Part shown: one piece after another, positions 27,606-34,886 of the stretch
How the letters are laid out: every line of letters begins with the position of its first letter
Numbering within the stretch: position 1 is the stretch's first letter
From: Sinomicrobium weinanense
GTDB taxonomy: Bacteria > Bacteroidota > Bacteroidia > Flavobacteriales > Flavobacteriaceae
Assembly (NCBI RefSeq): GCF_018863395.1
Contig: NZ_JAHKRR010000001.1
Location: 1,178,001 to 1,242,000 of the forward strand
Length of the DNA stretch: 64,000 nucleotides
Direction: 5' to 3'
The notes under the pieces: model-generated
The model's input: the letters and a program-made list of their open reading frames with translations, nothing else
Databases searched by the model: none
Told to the model about the DNA's origin: nothing
Translations under genes and position numbers: made by a program

Positions 27606-28857
27606 CCTTAGCTAAAATTTTAGATACGTTGAGATAAAAAACCGGAACTGCCGCCAGTACAGTGGCAAATATCGTCAATAGTACGGTAAAAATAAACAAA
27701 AAAACTTCCTCTTTCATCATCCCCGAACTTCCTATGGTATACCTGTAACTGTCCTCGACATATCCGGATAGTATCCACATTCCGAGCCTGCTGAACAGTA
27801 TTCCGGCCACAAAACCGGTCACACCGATAAGCAGTCCCTCCACCATTACGGAAAGCAGGAGTTGTAGTCTGGAAGCCCCATAAGTGCGCAACAGGGCCAT
27901 TTCGTATTTGCGCTCCCGGACGGCCTTGTACAGGTTTACAAAAATGCTGATCCCGGAAACCAGCATAATAACCACGGCTATGAGTGTTATGGCCCTGCTC
28001 CCGGCATTCAGAAGATTAAAGAGCCGTTCTACCTCATAGTTGGGCAGGGCGGCCTGCATATTGGTGTTTTCATTGATCATCCTTGGAAGCCGCACCATGG
28101 CCATCGGGTTCTTGAACTTCACCAGCATTGAAGTGATCTCCCTGTCCTCTTCCGGGATATCGTGCTCGTGTTCATGCCCGGAATGATCGTGGTCGTGCGC
28201 ATCACCGTGTTCTTCTGCGCCATCGTGTTCCTCCTCTCCATGTTGATGAACAAGCCACACACTTTCCAGGTTACCAATAATCAATTGGTCGGCCACGGTG
28301 TTGCCGGGTTTCAATATGCCCACCACGGTAAAAGGGTGATGGTCATGGGCCTCCGTACTGTTCTCCATCAGGCCGTGCGACCCGGAAAATGTACTGCCCA
28401 GGGTTAACCCAAGTTTTTCAGATACAGTGGCGCCGATCACCACCTCGAAAGGTTTCTCCCAGAGCCTTCCTTCTTCCGGTTCGGCACCGTAGAGCTCCAG
28501 AAAGCTCTTTTCCGTTCCCAATATCCGGTATCCTTTGTAATTATCGCCATAAGAAACCGGGATGCCTTGTTTTACCAGTGGGTTCCTGGCTATTTTTTCG
28601 GCGTCCTTGAGCTTTATGTTACCTGTGGGGACATCGATATGCAACACGGAAGACAATACCAGTTGTAAAGGGCTTCCCTTGGCCCCTATAACCATATCTA
28701 CCCCCTTGATGTTCCTTTCCAGCTTGCCATCGAGCTGCCTGGTAATCTGTAACATCAATGAAATAAGGCCAATACTGAGCACAAGTAACAAAGTGCTTAG
28801 CAAGGTGCTCAACGGGTTGGCCAGGGCATTCTTTATTCCCAGTTTATAGATGTTCAT
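27598..28857 (-). CDS. ABC transporter permease, MacB/FtsX type, with His-rich loop
   Basis: The 419-residue protein has the four-helix FtsX/MacB layout: one helix near residues 16-38, a large extracytoplasmic domain, then three helices (about 280-305, 335-360 and 385-410). The external domain contains a His/Asp/Glu-rich stretch at 204-232 (VHQHGEEEHDGAEEHGDAHD and onward) that should bind zinc or a similar metal. The ATPase gene overlaps its start by 4 nt (ATGA) and the DUF3299-like gene overlaps its end. MacB-type permeases usually act by mechanotransmission on envelope partners and not by simple import, so the direction of metal movement is open. Confidence 0.9.
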   Translation of the reverse strand: MNIYKLGIKNALANPLSTLLSTLLLVLSIGLISLMLQITRQLDGKLERNIKGVDMVIGAKGSPLQLVLSSVLHIDVPTGNIKLKDAEKIARNPLVKQGIPVSYGDNYKGYRILGTEKSFLELYGAEPEEGRLWEKPFEVVIGATVSEKLGLTLGSTFSGSHGLMENSTEAHDHHPFTVVGILKPGNTVADQLIIGNLESVWLVHQHGEEEHDGAEEHGDAHDHDHSGHEHEHDIPEEDREITSMLVKFKNPMAMVRLPRMINENTNMQAALPNYEVERLFNLLNAGSRAITLIAVVIMLVSGISIFVNLYKAVRERKYEMALLRTYGASRLQLLLSVMVEGLLIGVTGFVAGILFSRLGMWILSGYVEDSYRYTIGSSGMMKEEVFLFIFTVLLTIFATVLAAVPVFYLNVSKILAKDD

Positions 28858-29480
28858 AATCGGATGTTATTGGAAAATTGAGAGGCAATTCTTTGATCGT
28901 GGGTAATGACTACCAGGCTGGCATTGGTATGCCCGGCCTGTTCTTTGAGTAATTCGGTCACGGCCATACAGTTTTTATCGTCCAGGCTGGAGGTCGGTTC
29001 GTCGGCCAGGATAACATTGGGATTGTTCACCAGGGCTGCGGCTATGGATACTCTTTGTTTCTGCCCTTCACTGAGATTTGCTCCCCTGGCCCCTGCCTTT
29101 TCCGCAATATTCAGCCTCTCCAGTATATCCCGGACGCGCAACCTGTCCTGCCCCACCCCGGAAAGGCGCTGAATAAGCAGGAGGTTTTCTTCTACCGTAA
29201 GGGCATGTATAAACCGGGCTTTCTGGAATACAATACCAATATGCCTGCCGCGGAATTTATCCAGTTTACGGTGAGAAAGCCGGGTAATATCTGTTTCTCC
29301 TATATTTACGGTACCGCTGTCGGGCGTAAGTAAGCCCGCGAGCAGATGAAGAAAGGTGGTCTTCCCTACTCCGGAATCGCCCAGTATGAGCAAATGCCCC
29401 TTCTTTTCTATCGCTATATCCGGAAACCGGAATTGTTGTTCTCTGTCATAACCGAAACAGAGTTCTTTTGTCAGTATCAT
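28854..29480 (-). CDS. ABC transporter ATP-binding protein (LolD/FtsE-like)
   Basis: The 208-residue ATPase has Walker A GDSGVGKTT, Q-loop VFQKARF, signature LSEGQKQRVSIA (Glu in place of the common Gly-Gly) and Walker B VILADEPTSSLDDKN, with H-loop THDQR. I place the start at the ATG at 29480. The upstream in-frame TTG at 29501 is part of the -7 box of the leftward promoter. GAAGGA lies directly before the ATG. It powers the permease encoded next in the operon. LSEG in place of LSGG is a small variation seen in this subfamily. Confidence 0.9.
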   Translation of the reverse strand: MILTKELCFGYDREQQFRFPDIAIEKKGHLLILGDSGVGKTTFLHLLAGLLTPDSGTVNIGETDITRLSHRKLDKFRGRHIGIVFQKARFIHALTVEENLLLIQRLSGVGQDRLRVRDILERLNIAEKAGARGANLSEGQKQRVSIAAALVNNPNVILADEPTSSLDDKNCMAVTELLKEQAGHTNASLVVITHDQRIASQFSNNIRL

Positions 29481-29498
29481 TCCTTCGAATTTTATGCA

Positions 29499-29528
29499 CA
29501 AATATACACAATGCTTTTATTAATGCAA
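29499..29528 (-). promoter_or_regulatory. Promoter of the ABC/DUF3299 metal operon
   Basis: Read leftwards, TTG (29528-29526) and TATATTTG (29506-29499) are 19 bp apart. The TTG lies inside operator-like palindrome 1 (29524-29538). The transcript would start about 12 nt before the ATG at 29480. Confidence 0.8.
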
Positions 29529-29538
29529 TTTTGTTGCA
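29524..29538. promoter_or_regulatory. Operator-like palindrome 1 (TGCAAT-N3-GTTGCA)
   Basis: The 15-bp site TGCAATTTTGTTGCA is extended by outer matching bases to a 19-bp inverted repeat (29522-29540). It covers the -33 elements of both divergent promoters, so a bound repressor would block both. Confidence 0.75.
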
Positions 29539-29561
29539 TTTATATTTTTATTATATATTTG
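29531..29561 (+). promoter_or_regulatory. Promoter of the MerC gene
   Basis: TTG (29531-29533) and TATATTTG (29554-29561) are 20 bp apart. A second TTG at 29534 gives a 17-bp spacing. The ATG follows at 29578. Confidence 0.85.
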
Positions 29562-29574
29562 CAACAAAGTAGCA
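29560..29574. promoter_or_regulatory. Operator-like palindrome 2 (TGCAAC-N3-GTAGCA)
   Basis: TGCAACAAAGTAGCA has the same 6-3-6 layout as palindrome 1, each with one mismatch to TGCAAC-N3-GTTGCA. It covers the start point of the MerC transcript. Centres of the two sites are 36 bp apart. Confidence 0.7.
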
Positions 29575-29577
29575 TTT

Positions 29578-29973
29578 ATGAAATACAGCAAAACAAATTA
29601 TCGGTACCTGTACGATTATCTCGGTTTTTCCGCCTCCTTTCTGTGTGCCATACATTGTGCCGTGGTCCCTCTTCTGATCACTTTTTCTGCCCTGGGCAGC
29701 CTGGCCTTCCTGGCCAATCCTGCCATAGAATGGACCTTTATCGGTCTCGGTCTTTTTCTGGCCTTGTTATCCCTGTGGCCTTCGTATAAAAAGTATCACC
29801 ATAAAAAACGGCCGCTCCTGTGGGCCATATCAGGGTTTGCACTTATTGCCCTCAGCCGCATAGAGGTTCATGAACTCTGGGAAGCTGTCCTTACTCCCCT
29901 GGGAGCACTGGGAATTTCTATGGCACATTATATCAACTGGAAATATCTGAAGCAATGCAGACATAAACACTGA
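29578..29973 (+). CDS. MerC-domain membrane protein
   Basis: The 131-residue protein has four hydrophobic segments (about 17-40, 46-64, 77-93 and 98-117) and the MerC hallmark FLCAIHCAVVPLL, where two cysteines and a histidine sit in the first helix and can bind a soft metal. A cytoplasmic basic loop (PSYKKYHHKKRP) and a His-rich C-terminus (CRHKH) add ligands. In mer operons MerC imports mercury. In Bacteroidota, lone MerC genes with zinc-type regulation are more likely to handle zinc; this is inference from the shared operator region with the ABC operon. Confidence 0.88.
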   Translation: MKYSKTNYRYLYDYLGFSASFLCAIHCAVVPLLITFSALGSLAFLANPAIEWTFIGLGLFLALLSLWPSYKKYHHKKRPLLWAISGFALIALSRIEVHELWEAVLTPLGALGISMAHYINWKYLKQCRHKH

Positions 29974-30011
29974 GCCCCGTACCCATACTTTTTCTCATAA
30001 CTATATAAATA

Positions 30012-30046
30012 GCCCTGTATCCGTTCCTCTGACCGGATACAGGGCC
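30012..30046. terminator. Strong hairpin between convergent genes
   Basis: CCCTGTATCCG (30013-30023) pairs perfectly with CGGATACAGGG (30034-30044). It lies between the MerC gene and the convergent small membrane-protein gene and can end both transcripts, though the T-tracts are weak. Confidence 0.75.
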
Positions 30047-30081
30047 GGGGCTTGGTTATATGCATTTTAACTGTTGAAGGA

Positions 30082-30387
30082 TCAGGGATTATTTTCTTCG
30101 ACTTCAACTACCCTTTTCTTTTCAAAGACATAGACATAAAACCAGGTCAATGTAAATGTAGGGATCACATCCAGGCCGGGGGCCAGTTCTTCTATCAGGG
30201 ACACTACGGCTGCCACTTTACCTGTTTGTCCCTTATACATCCGGGAAATGAGCCATGCCGAGGCCGGAGCCCATAATACGTCGACAAATTCTCCATAGCC
30301 GGGGACTATATAGGAAACATAGCCTATCGCATCGAACAATAGCCCGAACAGGAGTTTTTTATACTTTCCGCTGTTATTTTTTTCCAT
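30082..30387 (-). CDS. Conserved hypothetical membrane protein, 101 aa
   Basis: The protein starts MEKNNSGKYKKLLFGLLFDAI and has two hydrophobic segments (about 12-30 and 72-90), with WAPASAWLISRMYKG and LIEELAPGLDVIPTFTL between. I do not recognise a named family, although similar proteins occur in flavobacteria. The start is the ATG at 30387. An open frame continues upstream to 30543 through the 18-copy heptamer array and would encode a repeated TVNRQPS leader. I regard that extension as accidental, since 18 copies of a 7-mer are in-frame only because 126 is divisible by 3. Confidence 0.8.
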   Translation of the reverse strand: MEKNNSGKYKKLLFGLLFDAIGYVSYIVPGYGEFVDVLWAPASAWLISRMYKGQTGKVAAVVSLIEELAPGLDVIPTFTLTWFYVYVFEKKRVVEVEENNP

Positions 30388-30407
30388 ATCATTCTTCGGA
30401 GTTTGCG

Positions 30408-30533
30408 GGTTGACGGTTGACGGTTGACGGTTGACGGTTGACGGTTGACGGTTGACGGTTGACGGTTGACGGTTGACGGTTGACGGTTGACGGTTGACGG
30501 TTGACGGTTGACGGTTGACGGTTGACGGTTGAC
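30408..30533 (-). repeat. Perfect array of 18 GGTTGAC heptamers (GTCAACC on the sense strand)
   Basis: Exactly 18 uninterrupted copies cover 126 bp, and a partial GGTTA follows. The array ends 20 bp before the ATG of the 101-aa membrane protein. It is the longest and least diverged heptamer array in the window, so the most recently expanded. Confidence 0.98.
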
Positions 30534-30664
30534 GGTTAGTCAATATCAGTTATATTTTGTTATTGTCGTTCAGGAGTCTATTTGTTTTTTTAACTTTTTT
30601 TCAACACATTCTCATCCTCAATCTACTATCAATCTCCAAATCTCCAAGCAACAACAACCTACAT

Positions 30665-31261
30665 CTACGACAGATCGGACCCTATGAGCCTCAGAAATTC
30701 CGTTCTGGTCTCCACGGTTTCAAACACTCCCCGGAATCCTGATGTTGTGGTCACGGAATTTTGCTTTTGGATGCCCCGCATCATCATACACATATGTGAG
30801 GCTTCGATCACCACAGCAACTCCCTGGGGCTTCAGGGTTTCGTTGATACATTCCAGAATATCGTGTGTCAGGCGTTCCTGTACCTGCAAACGCCGGGCAA
30901 AGACATCTACCACCCGGGGGATCTTGCTCAGGCCTACGATCTGTCCATCTGGAATATAGGCTACATGGGCTTTGCCGAAAAAAGGCAGCATGTGGTGTTC
31001 GCACAGTGAATACAATTCGATATCCTTGACGACCACCATATCGCTATACCCTTCCCTGAACATGGCGCTTTTCAGTATCTTTGCAGGATCCTGGTGATAG
31101 CCCTGAGTAAGGAACTGCATGGCCTTAGCCGCCCTTTCGGGAGTTTTCTTCAGGCCTTCCCTCACCGGGTCCTCTCCCAATTCGGAAAGAATGGTTTGAT
31201 AACTGCTCCTTATCCCGTCAGTTACTTTAACATTGTATTCTTCAAATCTCTTATACCCCAT
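30665..31261 (-). CDS. folE: GTP cyclohydrolase I
   Basis: The 198-residue enzyme opens GTP to 7,8-dihydroneopterin triphosphate, the first step of folate and pterin synthesis. Zinc ligands are visible in [13 protein letters not shown] (Cys and His) and CMMMRGI (second Cys). The conserved [27 protein letters not shown] block and the C-terminal EFLRLI follow. The length is typical (about 180-220). It is a type IA zinc enzyme. No other folate genes are adjacent. Confidence 0.97.
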   Translation of the reverse strand: MGYKRFEEYNVKVTDGIRSSYQTILSELGEDPVREGLKKTPERAAKAMQFLTQGYHQDPAKILKSAMFREGYSDMVVVKDIELYSLCEHHMLPFFGKAHVAYIPDGQIVGLSKIPRVVDVFARRLQVQERLTHDILECINETLKPQGVAVVIEASHMCMMMRGIQKQNSVTTTSGFRGVFETVETRTEFLRLIGSDLS

Positions 31262-31348
31262 TTTTTGTTGTTTTATAATTAAACCGGTTTAATGTTTTTA
31301 TCGATGATTTGGTTTTTGGTAATACTATTAATTATCCGAGCGGGCACA

Positions 31349-31951
31349 TCAGATATTGAGTTCTCCCCGATCGCCCCCCGGAACACGTTTAGCTGACTTC
31401 AGCGCGCATTTCCTTTTCTTTAGTACTTCCCGGCCGTAAACCAGTAACTCTGCATAGGGATCGGTCTGTATTCCCAGTAACATCCCGAAAGCGGGTTCTG
31501 TTTTGTGCCCTTTTCTTTTGAGGTCCAATATTCTCTGCCTGAATATCTTTCCCCGCTCTTGCAACAATGAATCTTCCGCGATCATGTGTATGTATGCGGC
31601 CTGTTCACATACGGGAATATCCTGCCCGAAAACCTCGATCTTAAAGCCATCGGCATCAAACCTCGCCAGTACGGTATCCGAACCGGATATTGTCTTGGTT
31701 TTCAGCAAAAATCCCGGATAGTTCCCGAAGCAGTCTTTCAGATTCCGGATAAAAGTTTCCTTGTCTTCCCAGTAACATATAATATCCAGGTCACTGTCTT
31801 CTATGGCCATATCTAACGGAATGGTCCCCGCCAGAACAGGATCGTAAGCGTTCAGCTGTTTGAGAATACTGTGTTCTGTAAGCACCTGATACGTCTTTTT
31901 TTGTATTTCACTACCTGTCTTCAGGTAGGTTATATCTTCAAAATCGATCAT
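31349..31951 (-). CDS. DUF4269 protein, nucleotidyltransferase-like
   Basis: The 200-residue protein shows GTIPLDMAIEDSDLDIICYW, which resembles the nucleotidyltransferase core G-S/T...D-x-D, followed by a typical DUF4269 C-terminal helix region (ILDLKRKGHKTEPAFGMLLGIQTDPYAELLVYG). The DxD-like acids (DSDLD) could bind metal and a nucleotide. The substrate is unknown. The start at 31951 sits 2 bp after the msrA stop, so the two genes are cotranscribed, but nothing links their functions beyond that. Confidence 0.85.
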   Translation of the reverse strand: MIDFEDITYLKTGSEIQKKTYQVLTEHSILKQLNAYDPVLAGTIPLDMAIEDSDLDIICYWEDKETFIRNLKDCFGNYPGFLLKTKTISGSDTVLARFDADGFKIEVFGQDIPVCEQAAYIHMIAEDSLLQERGKIFRQRILDLKRKGHKTEPAFGMLLGIQTDPYAELLVYGREVLKKRKCALKSAKRVPGGDRGELNI

Positions 31952-31953
31952 TT

Positions 31954-32502
31954 TTATGCACCTTGCAGCTTGTCATTATACAAATGATGTAGTTTTTGCA
32001 GTTTCGGGGCAATGATCACCTGGCAGTAGGGCTGGGTGCTGTTGCGATCGTAATAATCGAGATGATCTTCTTCCGCGGGGTAAAAAGGCCCGGCCTCCGT
32101 GACTTCGGTAACAACAGGATCGTTATACACTTTTTCTTTTTCCAGCCATGCTATGAAGTTCAAGGCCTTTTGTTTTTGTTCCTCATCCCTGTAAAACACG
32201 GCAGACCGGTATTGTGTTCCCACATCATTTCCCTGGCGGTTCAGTGTAGTGGGATCGTGCGTAGCGAAAAAAACTTCCATCAATTCTTCAAGGCTTATCT
32301 CGTCCTGGTTATACGTGACCCTAATCGCCTCGGCATGGCCTGTTCTTCCCGAGCAGACTTCCCGGTAGGCCGGGTTCTTTATATGTCCGCCCGTATAGCC
32401 CGGTTCTGTTTTTATCACACCTTTCAGCCGTTTGAATACTGCTTCTGTACACCAAAAGCACCCTCCTGCAAATACTACTTCTGCCGATTTTTCGTTTTCC
32501 AT
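31954..32502 (-). CDS. msrA: Peptide-methionine (S)-S-oxide reductase MsrA
   Basis: The 182-residue enzyme reduces the S-form of methionine sulfoxide in oxidised proteins. The active-site GGCFWCTEA contains the catalytic first Cys. GYTGGHIKNPAYREVCSGRTGHAEA, DPTTLNRQGNDVGTQYRS and PFYPAEEDHLDYY are family blocks. No signal peptide is present, so it is cytosolic. A DUF4269 gene follows 2 bp downstream. Confidence 0.97.
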   Translation of the reverse strand: MENEKSAEVVFAGGCFWCTEAVFKRLKGVIKTEPGYTGGHIKNPAYREVCSGRTGHAEAIRVTYNQDEISLEELMEVFFATHDPTTLNRQGNDVGTQYRSAVFYRDEEQKQKALNFIAWLEKEKVYNDPVVTEVTEAGPFYPAEEDHLDYYDRNSTQPYCQVIIAPKLQKLHHLYNDKLQGA

Positions 32503-32579
32503 AGTTATATTGACTTATTAAAATTAAAGGTAATAATAAAAATTTACTCTGATATTTTCCCAAAACCCCATTTAAAGGT

Positions 32580-32587
32580 TATTTTTG
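32580..32587 (+). promoter_or_regulatory. -7 box of the LolD-like ATPase gene
   Basis: TATTTTTG matches TAnnTTTG. The inverted repeat at 32598-32636 would lie at the start of the transcript. Confidence 0.65.
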
Positions 32588-32597
32588 CCCCTCGACC

Positions 32598-32636
32598 CCG
32601 CTCGGGAACCGGACTTACTTCTTGGTTCCCGAGCGG
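32598..32636 (+). repeat. Perfect 13-bp inverted repeat in the leader of the LolD-like gene
   Basis: CCGCTCGGGAACC (32598-32610) pairs with GGTTCCCGAGCGG (32624-32636). The right half is a copy of the CGGTTCCCGGGCGGAGCC element at 22903. Confidence 0.85.
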
Positions 32637-32660
32637 AGCCAAGGAAGAAAATTACCATTC

Positions 32661-33320
32661 ATGATCAAAGCAGAGAATATCCACAAGCGTTTCGGAGACC
32701 TGGAAGTACTCAAGGGAGTAGGTTTACATATTAACAAGGGAGAAGTGGTTTCCATCGTCGGGGCCTCCGGTGCCGGGAAAACCACCCTGCTCCAGATACT
32801 GGGCACCCTGGAACGAATGAGTGGTAACGGCAAAGGCCGGCTTCTCATTAACGATGTGAACATAGAGCTGCTCAATCCCAAAAAGCTGGCCCGGTTCCGC
32901 AATAAACACATAGGGTTTATCTTCCAGTTCCACCAGTTACTGCCTGAATTTACCGCAGTCGAAAATGTTTGTATCCCGGCCTATATTGCAGGGACATCCC
33001 GCAAAGAAGCCGAAAAAAAGGCAAGGGAACTACTGGATTTTCTGGGATTGTCTCACCGGTACGACCATAAACCCAAGGAACTTTCCGGCGGAGAACAACA
33101 AAGGGTCGCCGTAGCCAGGGCCCTGATCAATAATCCGGACATCATTTTTGCAGACGAGCCCAGCGGTAACCTCGATTCGGAATCTGCCGAAAACCTGCAC
33201 CGTCTCTTTTTCAGGTTGCGGGACGAATATCAGCAAACCTTTGTTATCATAACCCACAACGAGGACCTGGCCGATATGGCCGACCGCAAACTGGTTATGG
33301 TAGATGGAAACATCGTCTGA
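32661..33320 (+). CDS. LolD-like ABC transporter ATP-binding protein
   Basis: The 219-residue ATPase has Walker [11 protein letters not shown]-loop [16 protein letters not shown], signature [15 protein letters not shown] and Walker [14 protein letters not shown], then the H-loop THNEDLA. It belongs to the LolD/MacB/FtsE group, and [10 protein letters not shown] is typical of LolD, which powers lipoprotein release from the inner membrane. The matching permease (LolC/E) is not in the window, so the role is by similarity only. The ATG at 32661 gives the expected N-terminus; the earlier start at 32622 runs through the repeat. Confidence 0.88.
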   Translation: MIKAENIHKRFGDLEVLKGVGLHINKGEVVSIVGASGAGKTTLLQILGTLERMSGNGKGRLLINDVNIELLNPKKLARFRNKHIGFIFQFHQLLPEFTAVENVCIPAYIAGTSRKEAEKKARELLDFLGLSHRYDHKPKELSGGEQQRVAVARALINNPDIIFADEPSGNLDSESAENLHRLFFRLRDEYQQTFVIITHNEDLADMADRKLVMVDGNIV

Positions 33321-33497
33321 TCACCATCCCCGGAACTACCATACCTTAAAACTGCCCCCTATTTTATAACAATTCGTAATGATTTATAGGGACTTATGGT
33401 CTTGCAAAAGCCCCTCTTCGCATACCTTAAAAAATAACATCCTAAATTACAACAACTTAACCTTATCCTTCCGATCCGAACATCCTTTTTAAAAACT

Positions 33498-33514
33498 TTG
33501 GCACGCTCATTGCA
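33498..33514 (+). promoter_or_regulatory. Sigma-54 (RpoN) promoter before the Arg/Tyr-rich gene
   Basis: TTGGCACG (33498-33505), four bases, then TTGCA (33510-33514) fits the consensus YTGGCACG-N4-TTGCW. The GG (33500-33501) and GC (33512-33513) are 12 nt apart. Predicted start is near 33525, leaving a 45-nt leader with AAAGGAAA before the ATG. Confidence 0.82.
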
Positions 33515-33569
33515 GTTCCTTTAGCGTAGCCGATCAAAAAAAAGATTTTATCAATTAAAAAAGGAAATC

Positions 33570-34814
33570 ATGAAAAGGTTATTAATATTATTTACGGCAA
33601 CATTATTCAGTTTCAGCTATGTCCGTGCCTCTACGGCAAGTACTGCTGCGGCCAGCACTTATCAGTATAATGATTCGTTCATCTTTGTGGAAAATGGGAT
33701 CACTTTTTCCGTATTCCCCGACGGACAGTTCGATTTTTATGTCGACAACGGTCCGAATGTAAGTGCCAATATCAATCTCGGAAACGTAAACATCGGTTTT
33801 AACTCCGGGTACGATTATAACTCTTATGTACAGTATGACGATTATGGTGCTGTGATCCAGGTGCTCAACACTCCCGTGTTTTACGACTATTACGGTAGGG
33901 TTTCCAGGATAGGTTCCATTAACGTATATTACAATGGCGGCAGAGTGATCCGGGTCGGAGGCCTCCATGTTTATTACGACCCTTATGGAGCGTTCAGCCG
34001 TTTTACCGGATATATTAACGTCTATAACCGCAGGTATGTGTACAGTCCTTACCACCGTTATTTTATGAGGCCGCACAGGCATTATCGCATTATAGATTAC
34101 AGGCCTTACAGAAGGTATTATCACCCGGCACGATACAGCTATCACAAGCCTTACAGGCACAATCGCAGAAGGGCATATGCCACGGTGGGAAGAACTTATC
34201 ACTATAAGGAAAACAACAGAAGGCGATCTGTGTATAACAACGACAGGAGGGTAAAAAGACATAACTACGATTCCTATCGTAAAGAAGTTGCACAAAGAAG
34301 TGGTAACAAGAATGCCAGAAGGTCTTCCTATAACACCCGCGGAAATAACAGCCGGGACACCCACGCCAGAAGAAGTGTTGCACCTAATTCCAGGAATGCA
34401 GTAAAAAAATCTTCTTCTACGCGTAACAAAAATGTAAGATCGCATACTAATACAAATAGAAACAGGCCCAATGCTGTTCGAAACAGGACTTCAGGAAATC
34501 AAAGAGGTACTTACAGCCGGGGGTCCGGACAATACAAAGTAAAGTCAAGGACCGGGCAGAATGCCAGGAGAAGTTCTGCTCCCCGTGTGAATAACAGGTC
34601 GAGGAATGTACAATCCAAACGAAGTACTTCCCCCAGGGTAAACAATCGTTCAAGGAGTGTACAACGCAAACAGTCTGCAGCCCCCCGGCAAAAAAGCCAG
34701 GTAAGGAGATCCGCCCCGCAAAGGAAACAGGTAAGATCTTCGGCCGGAAAGACAAGAAGTGAAGCAAGAACTTCCCATCGATCTTCTTCCAGAAACGGGA
34801 GAGGACGGGGATAA
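33570..34814 (+). CDS. Secreted Tyr-rich/Arg-rich low-complexity protein
   Basis: The 414-residue protein has a signal peptide (MKRLLILFTATLFSFSYVRA). Residues about 30-140 form a Tyr/Asn/Asp-rich beta domain with repeated GRVSRIGSINVYYNGGRVIRV-type strands, known in several flavobacterial hypothetical proteins. Residues about 150-414 are very basic (Arg, Lys, Ser, Asn) and include near-repeats APRVNNRSRNVQ and SPRVNNRSRSVQ. The tail could bind nucleic acid, acidic polysaccharide or peptidoglycan outside the cell. A sigma-54 promoter suggests conditional expression. No domain name can be given with certainty. Confidence 0.85.
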   Translation: MKRLLILFTATLFSFSYVRASTASTAAASTYQYNDSFIFVENGITFSVFPDGQFDFYVDNGPNVSANINLGNVNIGFNSGYDYNSYVQYDDYGAVIQVLNTPVFYDYYGRVSRIGSINVYYNGGRVIRVGGLHVYYDPYGAFSRFTGYINVYNRRYVYSPYHRYFMRPHRHYRIIDYRPYRRYYHPARYSYHKPYRHNRRRAYATVGRTYHYKENNRRRSVYNNDRRVKRHNYDSYRKEVAQRSGNKNARRSSYNTRGNNSRDTHARRSVAPNSRNAVKKSSSTRNKNVRSHTNTNRNRPNAVRNRTSGNQRGTYSRGSGQYKVKSRTGQNARRSSAPRVNNRSRNVQSKRSTSPRVNNRSRSVQRKQSAAPRQKSQVRRSAPQRKQVRSSAGKTRSEARTSHRSSSRNGRGRG

Positions 34815-34852
34815 AAATAAGGTTTAGTTAGTTAGTTTTTAGGTTTGAAGAT

Positions 34853-34886
34853 AAAGTCCGCAGTATAATTACCTGCGGGCTTTTTT
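34853..34886 (+). terminator. Terminator of the Arg/Tyr-rich gene, overlapping the flippase stop
   Basis: AAAGTCCGCAG (34853-34863) pairs with CTGCGGGCTTT (34873-34883) with one G-T pair, followed by T. The right arm includes the last codons of the convergent flippase gene. Confidence 0.8.

Noticed and set aside
29481-29501. TTG start of the ABC ATPase
   Set aside because: The TTG is the end of the TATATTTG promoter box, so it is not in the message.
30408-30533. CRISPR-like array
   Set aside because: The 7-bp units are contiguous with no spacers and no cas genes, so it is a simple tandem repeat.
30387-30543. N-terminal extension TVNRQPS repeats of the 101-aa protein
   Set aside because: It exists only because the heptamer array is in frame. 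The ATG at 30387 gives a natural N-terminus.
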